DNA from: Beggiatoa alba B18LD
Lineage (GTDB): Bacteria; Pseudomonadota; Gammaproteobacteria; Beggiatoales; Beggiatoaceae
Direction: 5' to 3'
Assembly: GCF_000245015.1 (NCBI RefSeq)
Contig: NZ_JH600070.1
Span: 3,331,252-3,395,251 of the forward strand
DNA length: 64,000 bases
In this document: positions 33,172 through 40,857 of the stretch, piece after piece
Position numbering within the stretch: the first letter of the stretch is position 1
Layout: each line of letters opens with the position of its first letter
Made by a program: the position numbers and the translations under genes
The notes under the pieces: model-generated
Database searches by the model: none
Told to the model about the DNA's origin: nothing
Seen by the model: only the letters and a program-made list of their open reading frames with translations

Positions 33172-34524
33172 ATGTCCGCTGACTCTAAACGCGAAGGTAA
33201 AAAAGAAGGGAGTTTGGAAGCCCCTACCCGTCACCCATTAGATTGGAAAAACCCCGATTTTTATAATGAACAATCTTTATTTTCAGAATTAGAACGAGTA
33301 TTCGATATTTGTCATGGTTGTCGCCGTTGTTTCAAACTATGCCACTCTTTCCCAACCCTGTTTGATTTAATTGATGCCTCTGAATCGTTAGAGTTAGATG
33401 GCGTAGCAAAAGCGGATTATTGGAAAGTCGTTGACCATTGTTATTTATGTGATATGTGCTACATGACCATGTGTCCTTATGTACCACCACATGAATGGAA
33501 TATTGATTTTCCACACCTGATGTTACGTGCGAAAGCGGTAAAATTTAAAAAAGGCGATGTGACATTACGAGATAAATTACTGACTTCTACCGATTTAGTC
33601 GGCAGTCTCGCAGGTATTCCCGTTGTTGCGGGAATTGTCAACACCGTGAATAGTATAAAACCATTACGAAAAGTTGCGGAAAAAGTCGCGGGAATTCACG
33701 CCGATGCCATTTTGCCCAAATTCCACAGCGATAATTTACGCAAGCGTGATAAACAGTTACATCAAGCAGGGTTAAGCGCGACCCCGACGGCTAACACACG
33801 CGGTAAAGTTGCCTTATTCGTCACCTGTTACGGCAATCGCAACGCGCCCGACATGGACGAAGCCTTAATTAAAGTCTTTGAACATAATGGCATTCCCGTC
33901 AAAATTACGGAAAAAGAGCGTTGTTGTGGTATGCCTAAAATGGAATTAGGCGATTTAGAAGCGGTGAAAGCCTCACGAGACTTTAATATTCCCATTTTGA
34001 GCAAACTCATCGACGACGGTTACGACATCGTTACGCCCATTCCTTCCTGTACCTTAATGTTTAAACAGGAATTGCCTTTAATGTTTCCTGATGATGCTGA
34101 GGTGCAAAAAGTTAAAAATGCCATGTATGACCCATTTGAATACTTAATGCTACGCCATAAAGACGGCGCGTTAAAAACCGATTTTCAACAAGCATTAGGC
34201 AAAGTGTCGTATCACGTTCCTTGTCATTTACGGGTGCAAAATATTGGCTTAAAAACCCGTGATTTATTGGAGTTAATCCCAAACACCACCGTAGAAACCA
34301 TTGAACGCTGTTCAGGACATGATGGGACTTATGCCGTCAAAGCAGAAACGCACGCTATTTCAATGAAAATTGGTAAACCTGTTGTTAAACAAGTTGCTAA
34401 TGCGAAACCTGATTACTTCAGCAGTGATTGTCCTATGGCAGGCGACCAAATTCATAACGGCTTACAAACAGCACAAGAACCAACGCACCCCATGATTTTA
34501 GTGCGTAAGGCTTATGGGATTTAA
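33172..34524 (+). CDS. Heterodisulfide reductase-related Fe-S protein (GlpC-like)
   Basis: A 450-residue cytosolic or membrane-associated iron-sulfur protein. Two ferredoxin-type clusters are visible: C47-C50-C53-C57 (CHGCRRCFKLC) and C90-C93-C96-C101 (CYLCDMCYMTMCPYVPP). Two cysteine-rich CCG-type halves follow: VTCYGNRNAPDMD...CCGMPKMELGD and VPCHLRVQNIG...CSGHDGTYAVK. This is the GlpC/HdrB-related protein that recurs between rubrerythrin and DUF3501 genes, and it probably passes electrons to the rubrerythrin. It is spaced 76 bp after rubrerythrin and 23 bp before DUF3501. Confidence 0.88.
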   Translation: MSADSKREGKKEGSLEAPTRHPLDWKNPDFYNEQSLFSELERVFDICHGCRRCFKLCHSFPTLFDLIDASESLELDGVAKADYWKVVDHCYLCDMCYMTMCPYVPPHEWNIDFPHLMLRAKAVKFKKGDVTLRDKLLTSTDLVGSLAGIPVVAGIVNTVNSIKPLRKVAEKVAGIHADAILPKFHSDNLRKRDKQLHQAGLSATPTANTRGKVALFVTCYGNRNAPDMDEALIKVFEHNGIPVKITEKERCCGMPKMELGDLEAVKASRDFNIPILSKLIDDGYDIVTPIPSCTLMFKQELPLMFPDDAEVQKVKNAMYDPFEYLMLRHKDGALKTDFQQALGKVSYHVPCHLRVQNIGLKTRDLLELIPNTTVETIERCSGHDGTYAVKAETHAISMKIGKPVVKQVANAKPDYFSSDCPMAGDQIHNGLQTAQEPTHPMILVRKAYGI

Positions 34525-34547
34525 CCGCAGTGTAGTGAGGATTCACG

Positions 34548-35132
34548 ATGAAAAAATTACGCCGAGAAGATTTGTTTTCACTAGAAAAATATGCAGAAAT
34601 ACGTCCTCAGTTTCGTACAGAAGTGATGGCACATAAAAGCCTGCGACGGGTTGAATTAGGGGAACATGTCACCCTGTATTTTGAAGACCGCTTAACCATT
34701 CAATATCAAATACAGGAAATGCTCCGCGCTGAACGGATTTATGAAGCAGATGGTATTGAAGCTGAATTAAATGCTTACAATCCTTTAATTCCTGACGGAA
34801 CAAATTGGAAAGCCACGTTAATGCTCGAATATGAAAATGTTGAGATTCGTAAACAAGCCTTAACACGATTAAAAGGCATTCAAGAAAAAATCTGGGTGCA
34901 AGTGGATGGACTGACAAAAATCTATCCGATTGCCAATGAAGACATGGACAGAGAAAACCAAGAAAAAACCGCTGCGGTACACTTTCTACGTTTTGAACTC
35001 GATGCAGACAGTTGCGCAGCGGTAAAAGCGGGAAAACCAGTGATGATGGGGGTGGAACATCCCCATTATCAAACTAATGCCATGGTAATTCCCGAAAATA
35101 TCCGCGCTTCTCTTAGCACGGACTTACATTAA
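34548..35132 (+). CDS. DUF3501 family protein
   Basis: A 194-residue soluble protein of the DUF3501 family, recognised by LRREDLFSLEKYAEIRPQFR (LRREDLFSLEKY, then AEIRPQFR) at the start, ITIQYQIQEMLRAERI-like LTIQYQIQEMLRAERIYE, and MGVEHPHYQTNAMVIPE near the end. The family almost always follows rubrerythrin and the GlpC-like protein, as here, so it probably belongs to the same peroxide-reduction system. No cofactor motif is apparent. Confidence 0.85.
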   Translation: MKKLRREDLFSLEKYAEIRPQFRTEVMAHKSLRRVELGEHVTLYFEDRLTIQYQIQEMLRAERIYEADGIEAELNAYNPLIPDGTNWKATLMLEYENVEIRKQALTRLKGIQEKIWVQVDGLTKIYPIANEDMDRENQEKTAAVHFLRFELDADSCAAVKAGKPVMMGVEHPHYQTNAMVIPENIRASLSTDLH

Positions 35133-35181
35133 AAATTGCACGTTAGCAACTGAACTTATTACCGCATTTTGTGCAATCAAC

Positions 35182-35210
35182 GCCTTGTAGCGTGTGTCGC
35201 GTTACAAGGC
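35182..35210. terminator. Terminator after the rubrerythrin operon
   Basis: An 11-bp stem (GCCTTGTAGCG / CGTTACAAGGC, one wobble) with a seven-base loop and TATTTCTTAT tail. It lies between two convergent genes and touches the lipoprotein stop codon. Confidence 0.55.
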
Positions 35211-35485
35211 TATTTCTTATCTATCCACTCTTTTTTATACACTAAACCATCGACAAATTGCACTCTAATCGATGCTTTTTCACCATCCCAATAAGCCTCT
35301 GTCCCCAAAGCAGTGACCCCCGCTACTTTACTTCTATCGGGTTCACCCATAATCTCTTTAACTTTTGTATCCGTCATACCCACTTCAATTTTATCGAAAT
35401 TGTTTTGACTGATAGACGAGCCCATACACCCAGCTAACCCAAATAACAAAAAACACAGCATTGCTAATCTTATGATATATCGCAT
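35210..35485 (-). CDS. Small SmpA/OmlA-domain (BamE-like) lipoprotein
   Basis: A 91-residue lipoprotein. The ATG at 35485 is chosen because AGGAG lies seven to eight bases upstream and it gives a normal signal (MRYIIRLAMLCFLLFGLAGC) ending in the lipobox LAGC; a longer frame from 35548 lacks this. The mature part contains FDKIEVGMTDTKVKEIMGEPD, the SmpA/OmlA repeat found in BamE and related lipoproteins, followed by a short beta-strand tail. It is too short and isolated to assign to the BAM complex with confidence. Confidence 0.75.
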   Translation of the reverse strand: MRYIIRLAMLCFLLFGLAGCMGSSISQNNFDKIEVGMTDTKVKEIMGEPDRSKVAGVTALGTEAYWDGEKASIRVQFVDGLVYKKEWIDKK

Positions 35486-35864
35486 AATTAAACTCCTTAG
35501 TTCATCAGTGAAGAAAAAACCATTTATCAAATAAACACTACCTCTCATCTTGTTAAAGACAGCATCAGCCCGTGAAAAATTCTACTATTCAATCACACTT
35601 AGTGGTAACCCATTGTTAAGCCCGCGACGCGCAAGCCTCGCGGGTCTTTTTTTCGAGCCTACCCAATAGCTTACCGCCATATAACTCCTTACTTATCAAT
35701 TCAATATCCCTTTATTTAACGTAATATACTGCGCGTAGGAGAAACACCGCGTTTTTTAACGCAATCTGGTATGATCGCCCTCTCTCCTCCACAAGAGGCA
35801 GTGTTAATTCATGAATAATCCATTCATCATTTGTCATTAAAACGGCGTTAAAAAAGGAAATCGC
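35486..35864. other. Divergent intergenic region before hom
   Basis: A 379-bp gap holding the lipoprotein start signals, an isolated plus-strand terminator-like hairpin (35621-35651) and the hom leader with AAGGA before the ATG. I see no other gene in it. Confidence 0.55.
35621..35651 (+). terminator. Isolated terminator-like hairpin upstream of hom
   Basis: CCCGCGA and TCGCGGG (7-bp stem) are followed by TCTTTTTTT. No plus-strand gene precedes it closely. It could be a remnant of a lost gene or part of a transcribed leader for hom. Confidence 0.55.
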
Positions 35865-37181
35865 ATGTTAAACCCAGTCAAAGTCGGCTTACTTGGACTC
35901 GGCACAGTAGGTGGCGGTACTATTAATGTTTTACAACGAAATGCACAAGAAATTGCTCGACGTGCAGGACGTGGCATTATTGTAACCCACGCCAGCGCGA
36001 GAGATTTAACTAAACCACGCTTATGTCATACCGATGGGATTACCCTCACTACACAGCCTTTTGATGTTGTCAACGACCCCGATGTTGAAATTGTCGCCGA
36101 ATTAATTGGCGGTACGACACTTGCTAAAGACCTTGTTTTACAAGCGATTAGTAATGGTAAGCATGTTGTTACAGCCAATAAAGCCTTGATTGCCCTTTAT
36201 GGCAATGAAATTTTTGCCGCTGCTCAACAAAAAGGCGTAATGGTTGCCTTTGAAGCCGCTGTCGCGGGTGGTATTCCCATCATTAAAGCCATTCGTGAAG
36301 GCTTAACAGGCAATCAAATTGCGTGGCTTGCGGGCATTATCAACGGGACAAGTAATTTTATTTTGAGCGAAATGCGCGAAAAAGGACGCGACTTTGCAGA
36401 CGTATTAAGCGAAGCGCAACGCTTAGGCTATGCTGAGGCTGACCCAACATTTGACATAGAAGGCATTGACGCAGGGCATAAATTAACCATTCTTGCCGCG
36501 ATTGCTTTCGGCATTCCTTTACAATTTGATAAAGTTTATACCGAAGGAATTACCCAAATCACCCGCGAAGATGTGAGTTATGCGGAAGAATTTGGCTATC
36601 GAATTAAATTACTCGGTATTGCAAAACGTACCCCACAAGGCATTGAATTAAGAGTACATCCCACCTTTATTCCTGCACAACATTTAATTGCCAGTGTAAA
36701 CGGTGTCATGAATGCAGTGGTTGTGCGTGGCGACGCAGTAGGACAAACCTTATATTATGGCGCAGGCGCAGGCGCGGATCCAACTGCCTCCGCAGTTGTC
36801 GCTGACTTGGTGGATGTCGTGCGCATGTTGACCACAGACCCAGAAAACCGCGTGCCACATTTAGCATTTCAAGCCAACGCCTTATCTAACGTTCCCATAC
36901 TCCCCACCAGTGAGATTGAAAGCGTTTACTACCTACGCATGAATGCCTTAGACCGTTTAGGCGTACTGGCACAAGTCACCCGAATTTTATCCGATTGCAA
37001 TATCAGCATTGAAGCGATTACGCAAAAAGCCCCGCCTGATGATGTCGATCAAGTCCCCATCGTTTTACTAACTCACGCTGTTGTAGAAAAACAGGTGAAT
37101 CAAGCAATTGCACAAATTGAAGCCTTAGACGGCATTCGCGGACAAGTGAAAAAAATCCGCGTTGAAATGTTTAATCAATAA
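35865..37181 (+). CDS. hom: Homoserine dehydrogenase
   Basis: A 438-residue enzyme, normal length for monofunctional homoserine dehydrogenase. It has the NAD(P) site VGLLGLGTVGGG at residue 7, the catalytic core with VVTANKALIALYG, VAFEAAVAGGIPIIKAIREGL (VAFEAAVAGGIP, then IIKAIREGL), GIINGTSNFILSEM and AEADPTFDIEGIDAGHK, and a C-terminal ACT domain (YYLRMNALDRLGVLAQVTRIL region, about residues 350-430). It reduces aspartate semialdehyde to homoserine for threonine and methionine synthesis; the ACT domain allows feedback by threonine. Genes usually linked (thrC, alanine aminotransferase) are not adjacent. Confidence 0.95.
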   Translation: MLNPVKVGLLGLGTVGGGTINVLQRNAQEIARRAGRGIIVTHASARDLTKPRLCHTDGITLTTQPFDVVNDPDVEIVAELIGGTTLAKDLVLQAISNGKHVVTANKALIALYGNEIFAAAQQKGVMVAFEAAVAGGIPIIKAIREGLTGNQIAWLAGIINGTSNFILSEMREKGRDFADVLSEAQRLGYAEADPTFDIEGIDAGHKLTILAAIAFGIPLQFDKVYTEGITQITREDVSYAEEFGYRIKLLGIAKRTPQGIELRVHPTFIPAQHLIASVNGVMNAVVVRGDAVGQTLYYGAGAGADPTASAVVADLVDVVRMLTTDPENRVPHLAFQANALSNVPILPTSEIESVYYLRMNALDRLGVLAQVTRILSDCNISIEAITQKAPPDDVDQVPIVLLTHAVVEKQVNQAIAQIEALDGIRGQVKKIRVEMFNQ

Positions 37182-37314
37182 ATTTTCACCGTTTTATTTT
37201 CTGCTATTCGAGTGCTGGGTAAAGAATCAAATCACTTAATTCTTTACCCGCCAAACTCTCCCATCATCAATCGTTAAACTTGCACAAAAAATAAGGATTT
37301 TCTAATAATCTTAA

Positions 37315-37335
37315 TTTTTGTGCACTGCACAAAAA
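37315..37335. promoter_or_regulatory. Perfect palindrome TTTTTGTGCA-C-TGCACAAAAA upstream of the hydrolase gene
   Basis: A 21-bp palindrome with a single central base, about 180 bp before the hydrolase start. A half-site TTGCACAAAAA lies at 37280-37290 and a looser TTTTGCAC...GCGCAAAA pair at 37353-37378. It shares its core with the paired motif before the phasin gene. The whole gap 37182-37517 holds nothing else I can name. Confidence 0.55.
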
Positions 37336-37517
37336 CAGCACATCTCATTCTATTTTGCACACGGTTATTGCGCAAAAAACGCAGGTGCTTTATAGCTACT
37401 TTTACAAATCTATTTAAAGTCAATAAAATAGCTGGTTGGCACAATCTTTGTGATAGGTAATAGTGTTCTTAGGTGTTTTACAAAGTGTAAAACCCACCGC
37501 AGTATCCGAGGTGCATC

Positions 37518-38528
37518 ATGCGTAACCAACACTATTTTCGTTTGTTTTTCATCCCTTTTATTTGGGCTGTTGGATTAAACGCCACCATGATAAATGTACA
37601 AGCGACACAACCAACTGAATTAAAAGGACTCACTATGTCGGGTCAGTTAGTGACAGTAGGGGAACACCGTTTGTATATTCACTGCGAAGGGGAAGGCTCA
37701 CCCGTTGTTTTAATGGATGCGGGCTTAGGAGGAACATCAATGGACTGGTCGAGAATTCAACCAGCCATTGCAAATTATACCAAAGTTTGTACATATGACC
37801 GTGCGGGCTACGGTTGGAGCGAAGCGGGCGAATTTCCGCGCACAAGCTCTGTGATTGCGGATGAACTATATACACTGGTTAAAAATGCAGGCATTGCCCC
37901 CCCATATATTGTCGTTGGGCATTCTTTTGGCGGGTTTAATGTGCGTCTATTTGCACACCGTCACCCAACAGAAACCGTCGGCATGGTGCTCGTTGATGCC
38001 TCGCACGAAAAACAATTTAAACGTTTTACGCAAGAAGCAAAACATAATTTAACCCCAACCATGGGCGCACAATTTACGTTTCTAAGCCGTCCCAACATTC
38101 CTGATAATTTACCTGAAAATAAACAAGCATTAGCAAAACGCTTAGTATCCACAGAACGGACATATGCAAGCCTTGTCAGTGAAGTTACTGCTATGCGTTC
38201 TAGTGCACAAACTGTCAGCGATGAATCAGACATTCATGTGCCCCTCGTTGTATTAACGCGAGGCATTCAAGCATGGAAAGATAACCCACGCAGTGCGCAA
38301 TTAGAAGCGGTATGGCAAACCTTACAAACAGAACTAGCCACACAAAGCCCTTACAGTGCCCACATGGTAGTACAAGGGAGCGGGCATTATATCCATTTGG
38401 ATAAACCGCAAGTCGTGATTGAGTCGATTAACAGCTTAGTCGCCATTCATCGACATGAACGCGATTTACGAACAGAATTAGCCCGTTTAAGCGCACGTTG
38501 GGATACATCCAACCTTACCATGCGATAA
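37518..38528 (+). CDS. Secreted alpha/beta-hydrolase
   Basis: A 336-residue protein with an N-terminal hydrophobic signal (FFIPFIWAVGLNATMINVQA). The alpha/beta-hydrolase fold is clear: VVLMDAGLGGTSMDW (oxyanion loop), TYDRAGYGWSE, the nucleophile elbow VVGHSFGGFNVR with Ser at the GHSFG centre (about residue 134), the acid region VVLTRG after VPL and the catalytic His in GSGHYIHLDKP near residue 292. The substrate is unknown. Upstream palindromes match those of the phasin promoter, so a link to polyester or lipid turnover is possible but unproven. Confidence 0.8.
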   Translation: MRNQHYFRLFFIPFIWAVGLNATMINVQATQPTELKGLTMSGQLVTVGEHRLYIHCEGEGSPVVLMDAGLGGTSMDWSRIQPAIANYTKVCTYDRAGYGWSEAGEFPRTSSVIADELYTLVKNAGIAPPYIVVGHSFGGFNVRLFAHRHPTETVGMVLVDASHEKQFKRFTQEAKHNLTPTMGAQFTFLSRPNIPDNLPENKQALAKRLVSTERTYASLVSEVTAMRSSAQTVSDESDIHVPLVVLTRGIQAWKDNPRSAQLEAVWQTLQTELATQSPYSAHMVVQGSGHYIHLDKPQVVIESINSLVAIHRHERDLRTELARLSARWDTSNLTMR

Positions 38529-38549
38529 GGCTCAAGACTTAACAAGATT

Positions 38550-38735
38550 TTTTAAAAAGACAAGCATTTGTCTGAATCAGGAATTTCAGGATTAACAGGA
38601 TTAGCAGGATTTAAAACCCTCAAACCAAAAAATCAGGTGAATCACGCTTTTTAATTCTGCTAATTCTGAAAATTCTGTGAATTCTGATTCAGACAATGTT
38701 TTAATCTTATCGGGTAAATCCTGATGAAAAATAAG
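38550..38735. repeat. Truncated miniature element (copy E)
   Basis: Interior of the family only: TTGTCTGAATCAGGAATTTCAGG, AACAGGATTAGCAGGATTT, AAACCCTCAAACCAAAAAATC and the facing TTCTGCTAATTCTGAAAATTCTG and GATTCAGAC units; both termini absent. Between the convergent hydrolase and nuclease genes. Confidence 0.7.
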
Positions 38736-38742
38736 ACTATCA

Positions 38743-40224
38743 CTACACAATCATCTTCAACTTCTCTTGTAACAATGCCTGCAACTCACTTGCTTGATTT
38801 GGAATCGCTTGAATAGCCGCGATTTCAGCCGTTATTTGATAATTTTCAGCAGGGTATAAAATCGCAGCATAACGCACAACTGGCTTACCTGCATGACGAA
38901 TTGCATCACGGTAAGCGTGCATTTTATCAATATCCCCTTTTTGCGGTTTATCCTGTTGGCTATCTAATTTATATTTAGGGTCAAAAATATATACCGCTAA
39001 CTCCCCCTGCTCAGTTTCCACTTCTATTGCAATATCAGGGCGTTGTTGAAAAAAACTGCCTTGATAAGTCCGCTCAGGAATAAAACGCACAACAGTTTGA
39101 TATTCAGGATGTTTTAACACACAAGCCGCTTGTCCATTAGGCAATACTCGCACTAACCAACCCACCCCATCAGGCACGCATAGCGTTTGCTGGATAACCT
39201 CATAGCCTTTTGTTTCAGCAATGATTAATAACGCCTGTAAAACCTGCAAAGTGCCCCACAATTGATATAAAGTCGGCAAATTCTCCAACGGCGATGCTAA
39301 CGCCTCATGCTGTAAACTCACCCCTTTTTCTGCCTGAAACGCTCGATAATTCATCATCAACGCCCGATATAAAGGCACGTGTTGTAAAATCATCGTTTCT
39401 TGTTGCGGTAAATGCGTTAAGTCGCTCACACTTTTTAAAAAAGGGGCTTGGCGTTCAGCATGGGTTAAGGCTTGGCTATATTGCTCTATCGTGGTTTGAC
39501 AACGTTTAAGAATGCGTAAACGATTTAATAATTGGCGAATTTGTGCGAGATAGATTTTTAATAAACGATTTTCATACACATCAACACTTAACGCGCTAAT
39601 CGGTTCTAAAACCCGCTTAATTTTTTGCTGTGCGTCCAAATTATGCGGACGCAGTGCGCTTGCGAGTTGTGCAGGCGCAGGACGACGAGCACATTGCACA
39701 GGTCGCCAACGGTTTTCGACATGAATCTGTTGATGGGGCGCGTGTTGTAGTGCGGGCAAAAGCTGACACAATCCACGATAGCGCGTTGTGCCAAATAACG
39801 CATTATGTAAACGGTTTATTTCGCCCGTGAGCGTTGTTTGCGTGTGCGGATGATTTTTGCTACCACTAAACGCATTTGTCCGTTGCAGACTTTGGGCAAT
39901 GCTAGCGGGCAAGGTTTGGATTAAATCAAGTAATAACAGTTCAATATCTGCCGTACTTAGTTTTTCAGATTGTACGCTAAAACTATAATTTTCTTGATTA
40001 ATTATTAATTGATAATGCCCTGTATTTAAACGCGGTAGTTTCGCCACTAACCGCCACACGCCTTGCAAACGTTCCTGAGATAATTTAAGCGGATGATGTT
40101 GCAAACTCACCCGCGTGTTATCGTCAAAACTCTCCGCCAACACCAATAAACAAGCCTGCCATTCACGGGGCGCATTGAGAGTTTCGCCTTGTTCAGTTTG
40201 GAAGGTGTAGGGGGGCATGTTCAT
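38743..40224 (-). CDS. DUF2357-type PD-(D/E)xK nuclease domain protein
   Basis: A 493-residue protein, third gene of the NACHT operon. The N-terminal and middle parts (about residues 10-330) match the helical DUF2357 region, including ALSVDVYENRLLKIYLAQIR. The C-terminal domain is a PD-(D/E)xK nuclease: RPDIAIEVE (D near 396), VYIFDPKYKL (FDPKYK, D and K near 417-419) and DKMHAYRDAIR. Such proteins are related to McrC-like and other modification-dependent restriction components. The ATG overlaps the preceding TOPRIM-like gene by four bases (ATGA), so it is translated with that gene. It is likely the DNA-cutting effector; no specificity domain is seen in this protein. Confidence 0.75.
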   Translation of the reverse strand: MNMPPYTFQTEQGETLNAPREWQACLLVLAESFDDNTRVSLQHHPLKLSQERLQGVWRLVAKLPRLNTGHYQLIINQENYSFSVQSEKLSTADIELLLLDLIQTLPASIAQSLQRTNAFSGSKNHPHTQTTLTGEINRLHNALFGTTRYRGLCQLLPALQHAPHQQIHVENRWRPVQCARRPAPAQLASALRPHNLDAQQKIKRVLEPISALSVDVYENRLLKIYLAQIRQLLNRLRILKRCQTTIEQYSQALTHAERQAPFLKSVSDLTHLPQQETMILQHVPLYRALMMNYRAFQAEKGVSLQHEALASPLENLPTLYQLWGTLQVLQALLIIAETKGYEVIQQTLCVPDGVGWLVRVLPNGQAACVLKHPEYQTVVRFIPERTYQGSFFQQRPDIAIEVETEQGELAVYIFDPKYKLDSQQDKPQKGDIDKMHAYRDAIRHAGKPVVRYAAILYPAENYQITAEIAAIQAIPNQASELQALLQEKLKMIV

Positions 40225-40856
40225 TCATTTGCGGGAAGGGCTTGCAAGGATTCAATGAATAAATGCAAACTTTCATTATGTGGGTAACAGGCTTGTAAAT
40301 TTTTTAATTTACGGAAGTCATTGGAAATTTCTTTGTAACATTTATCATCTTCTCGATATTTTCCTTTAAGTACTGCGCAGAGTTTTTCTTTAGGTTTTGC
40401 AGATTTAACAGAATCTCGTGCTTGATAAAGCGGTAAAATCCATGCATCCATTTCTTCAATGCAAACTGCGTAATAGAATCTTTCACACGAAAATGATAGC
40501 CATGTTTTTATTGTGTTTATCACCTCATCGCGTAGTGTTTGGCAATAAGTAATGGTGTTTGTTTTATCATGCGTATGTTGCAATTCGGCAGTATCTACTT
40601 GAATAATCAGAATCCGTTGTTCATCAACTAATTCAGATTCAAAAAATATTCGGATTGCTTCCCCGTCTTCACAGTCTCGCTTGACAGATTCCCAGCCACC
40701 GAGTTGCCTAAGATTTGCAAAATCAGTTTTATCAAATTTTAATTCAGGACGAATTAAAACAATATCCTCGCGTTGAACATTTAATGCCCCTTTGAGGATA
40801 TTAATTAAAACCGCTTGGTCAGTCGTTCCCTCTGCAATAATGCCAACTTTCAGCAT
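40221..40856 (-). CDS. TOPRIM-like small protein (DUF4276/AriB-like)
   Basis: A 211-residue protein. The N-terminus VGIIAEGTTDQAVL supplies the first-strand Glu (E9) followed by EGTTD, and IIQVDTAE (D88, E91) supplies the acidic motif expected of a TOPRIM fold; CIEEMDAWILP near residue 135 is a further conserved acidic strand. TOPRIM partners of AAA_21/OLD-like ATPases are common in defence loci. The start follows the 1107-residue ATPase stop by one base (TAA C ATG) and its end overlaps the nuclease start. It probably acts as a nuclease or RNA-targeting effector controlled by the ATPase; cleavage activity is inferred only. Confidence 0.65.
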   Translation of the reverse strand: MLKVGIIAEGTTDQAVLINILKGALNVQREDIVLIRPELKFDKTDFANLRQLGGWESVKRDCEDGEAIRIFFESELVDEQRILIIQVDTAELQHTHDKTNTITYCQTLRDEVINTIKTWLSFSCERFYYAVCIEEMDAWILPLYQARDSVKSAKPKEKLCAVLKGKYREDDKCYKEISNDFRKLKNLQACYPHNESLHLFIESLQALPANE

Positions 40857-40857
40857 G

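Noticed and set aside
38550-38735. Possible CRISPR-like array from repeated AATCCTG/AATTCTG units
   Set aside because: Units are about 9-11 bp, contiguous, partly inverted, without unique spacers, and recur as the interior of the miniature element at other loci; no cas genes are present.
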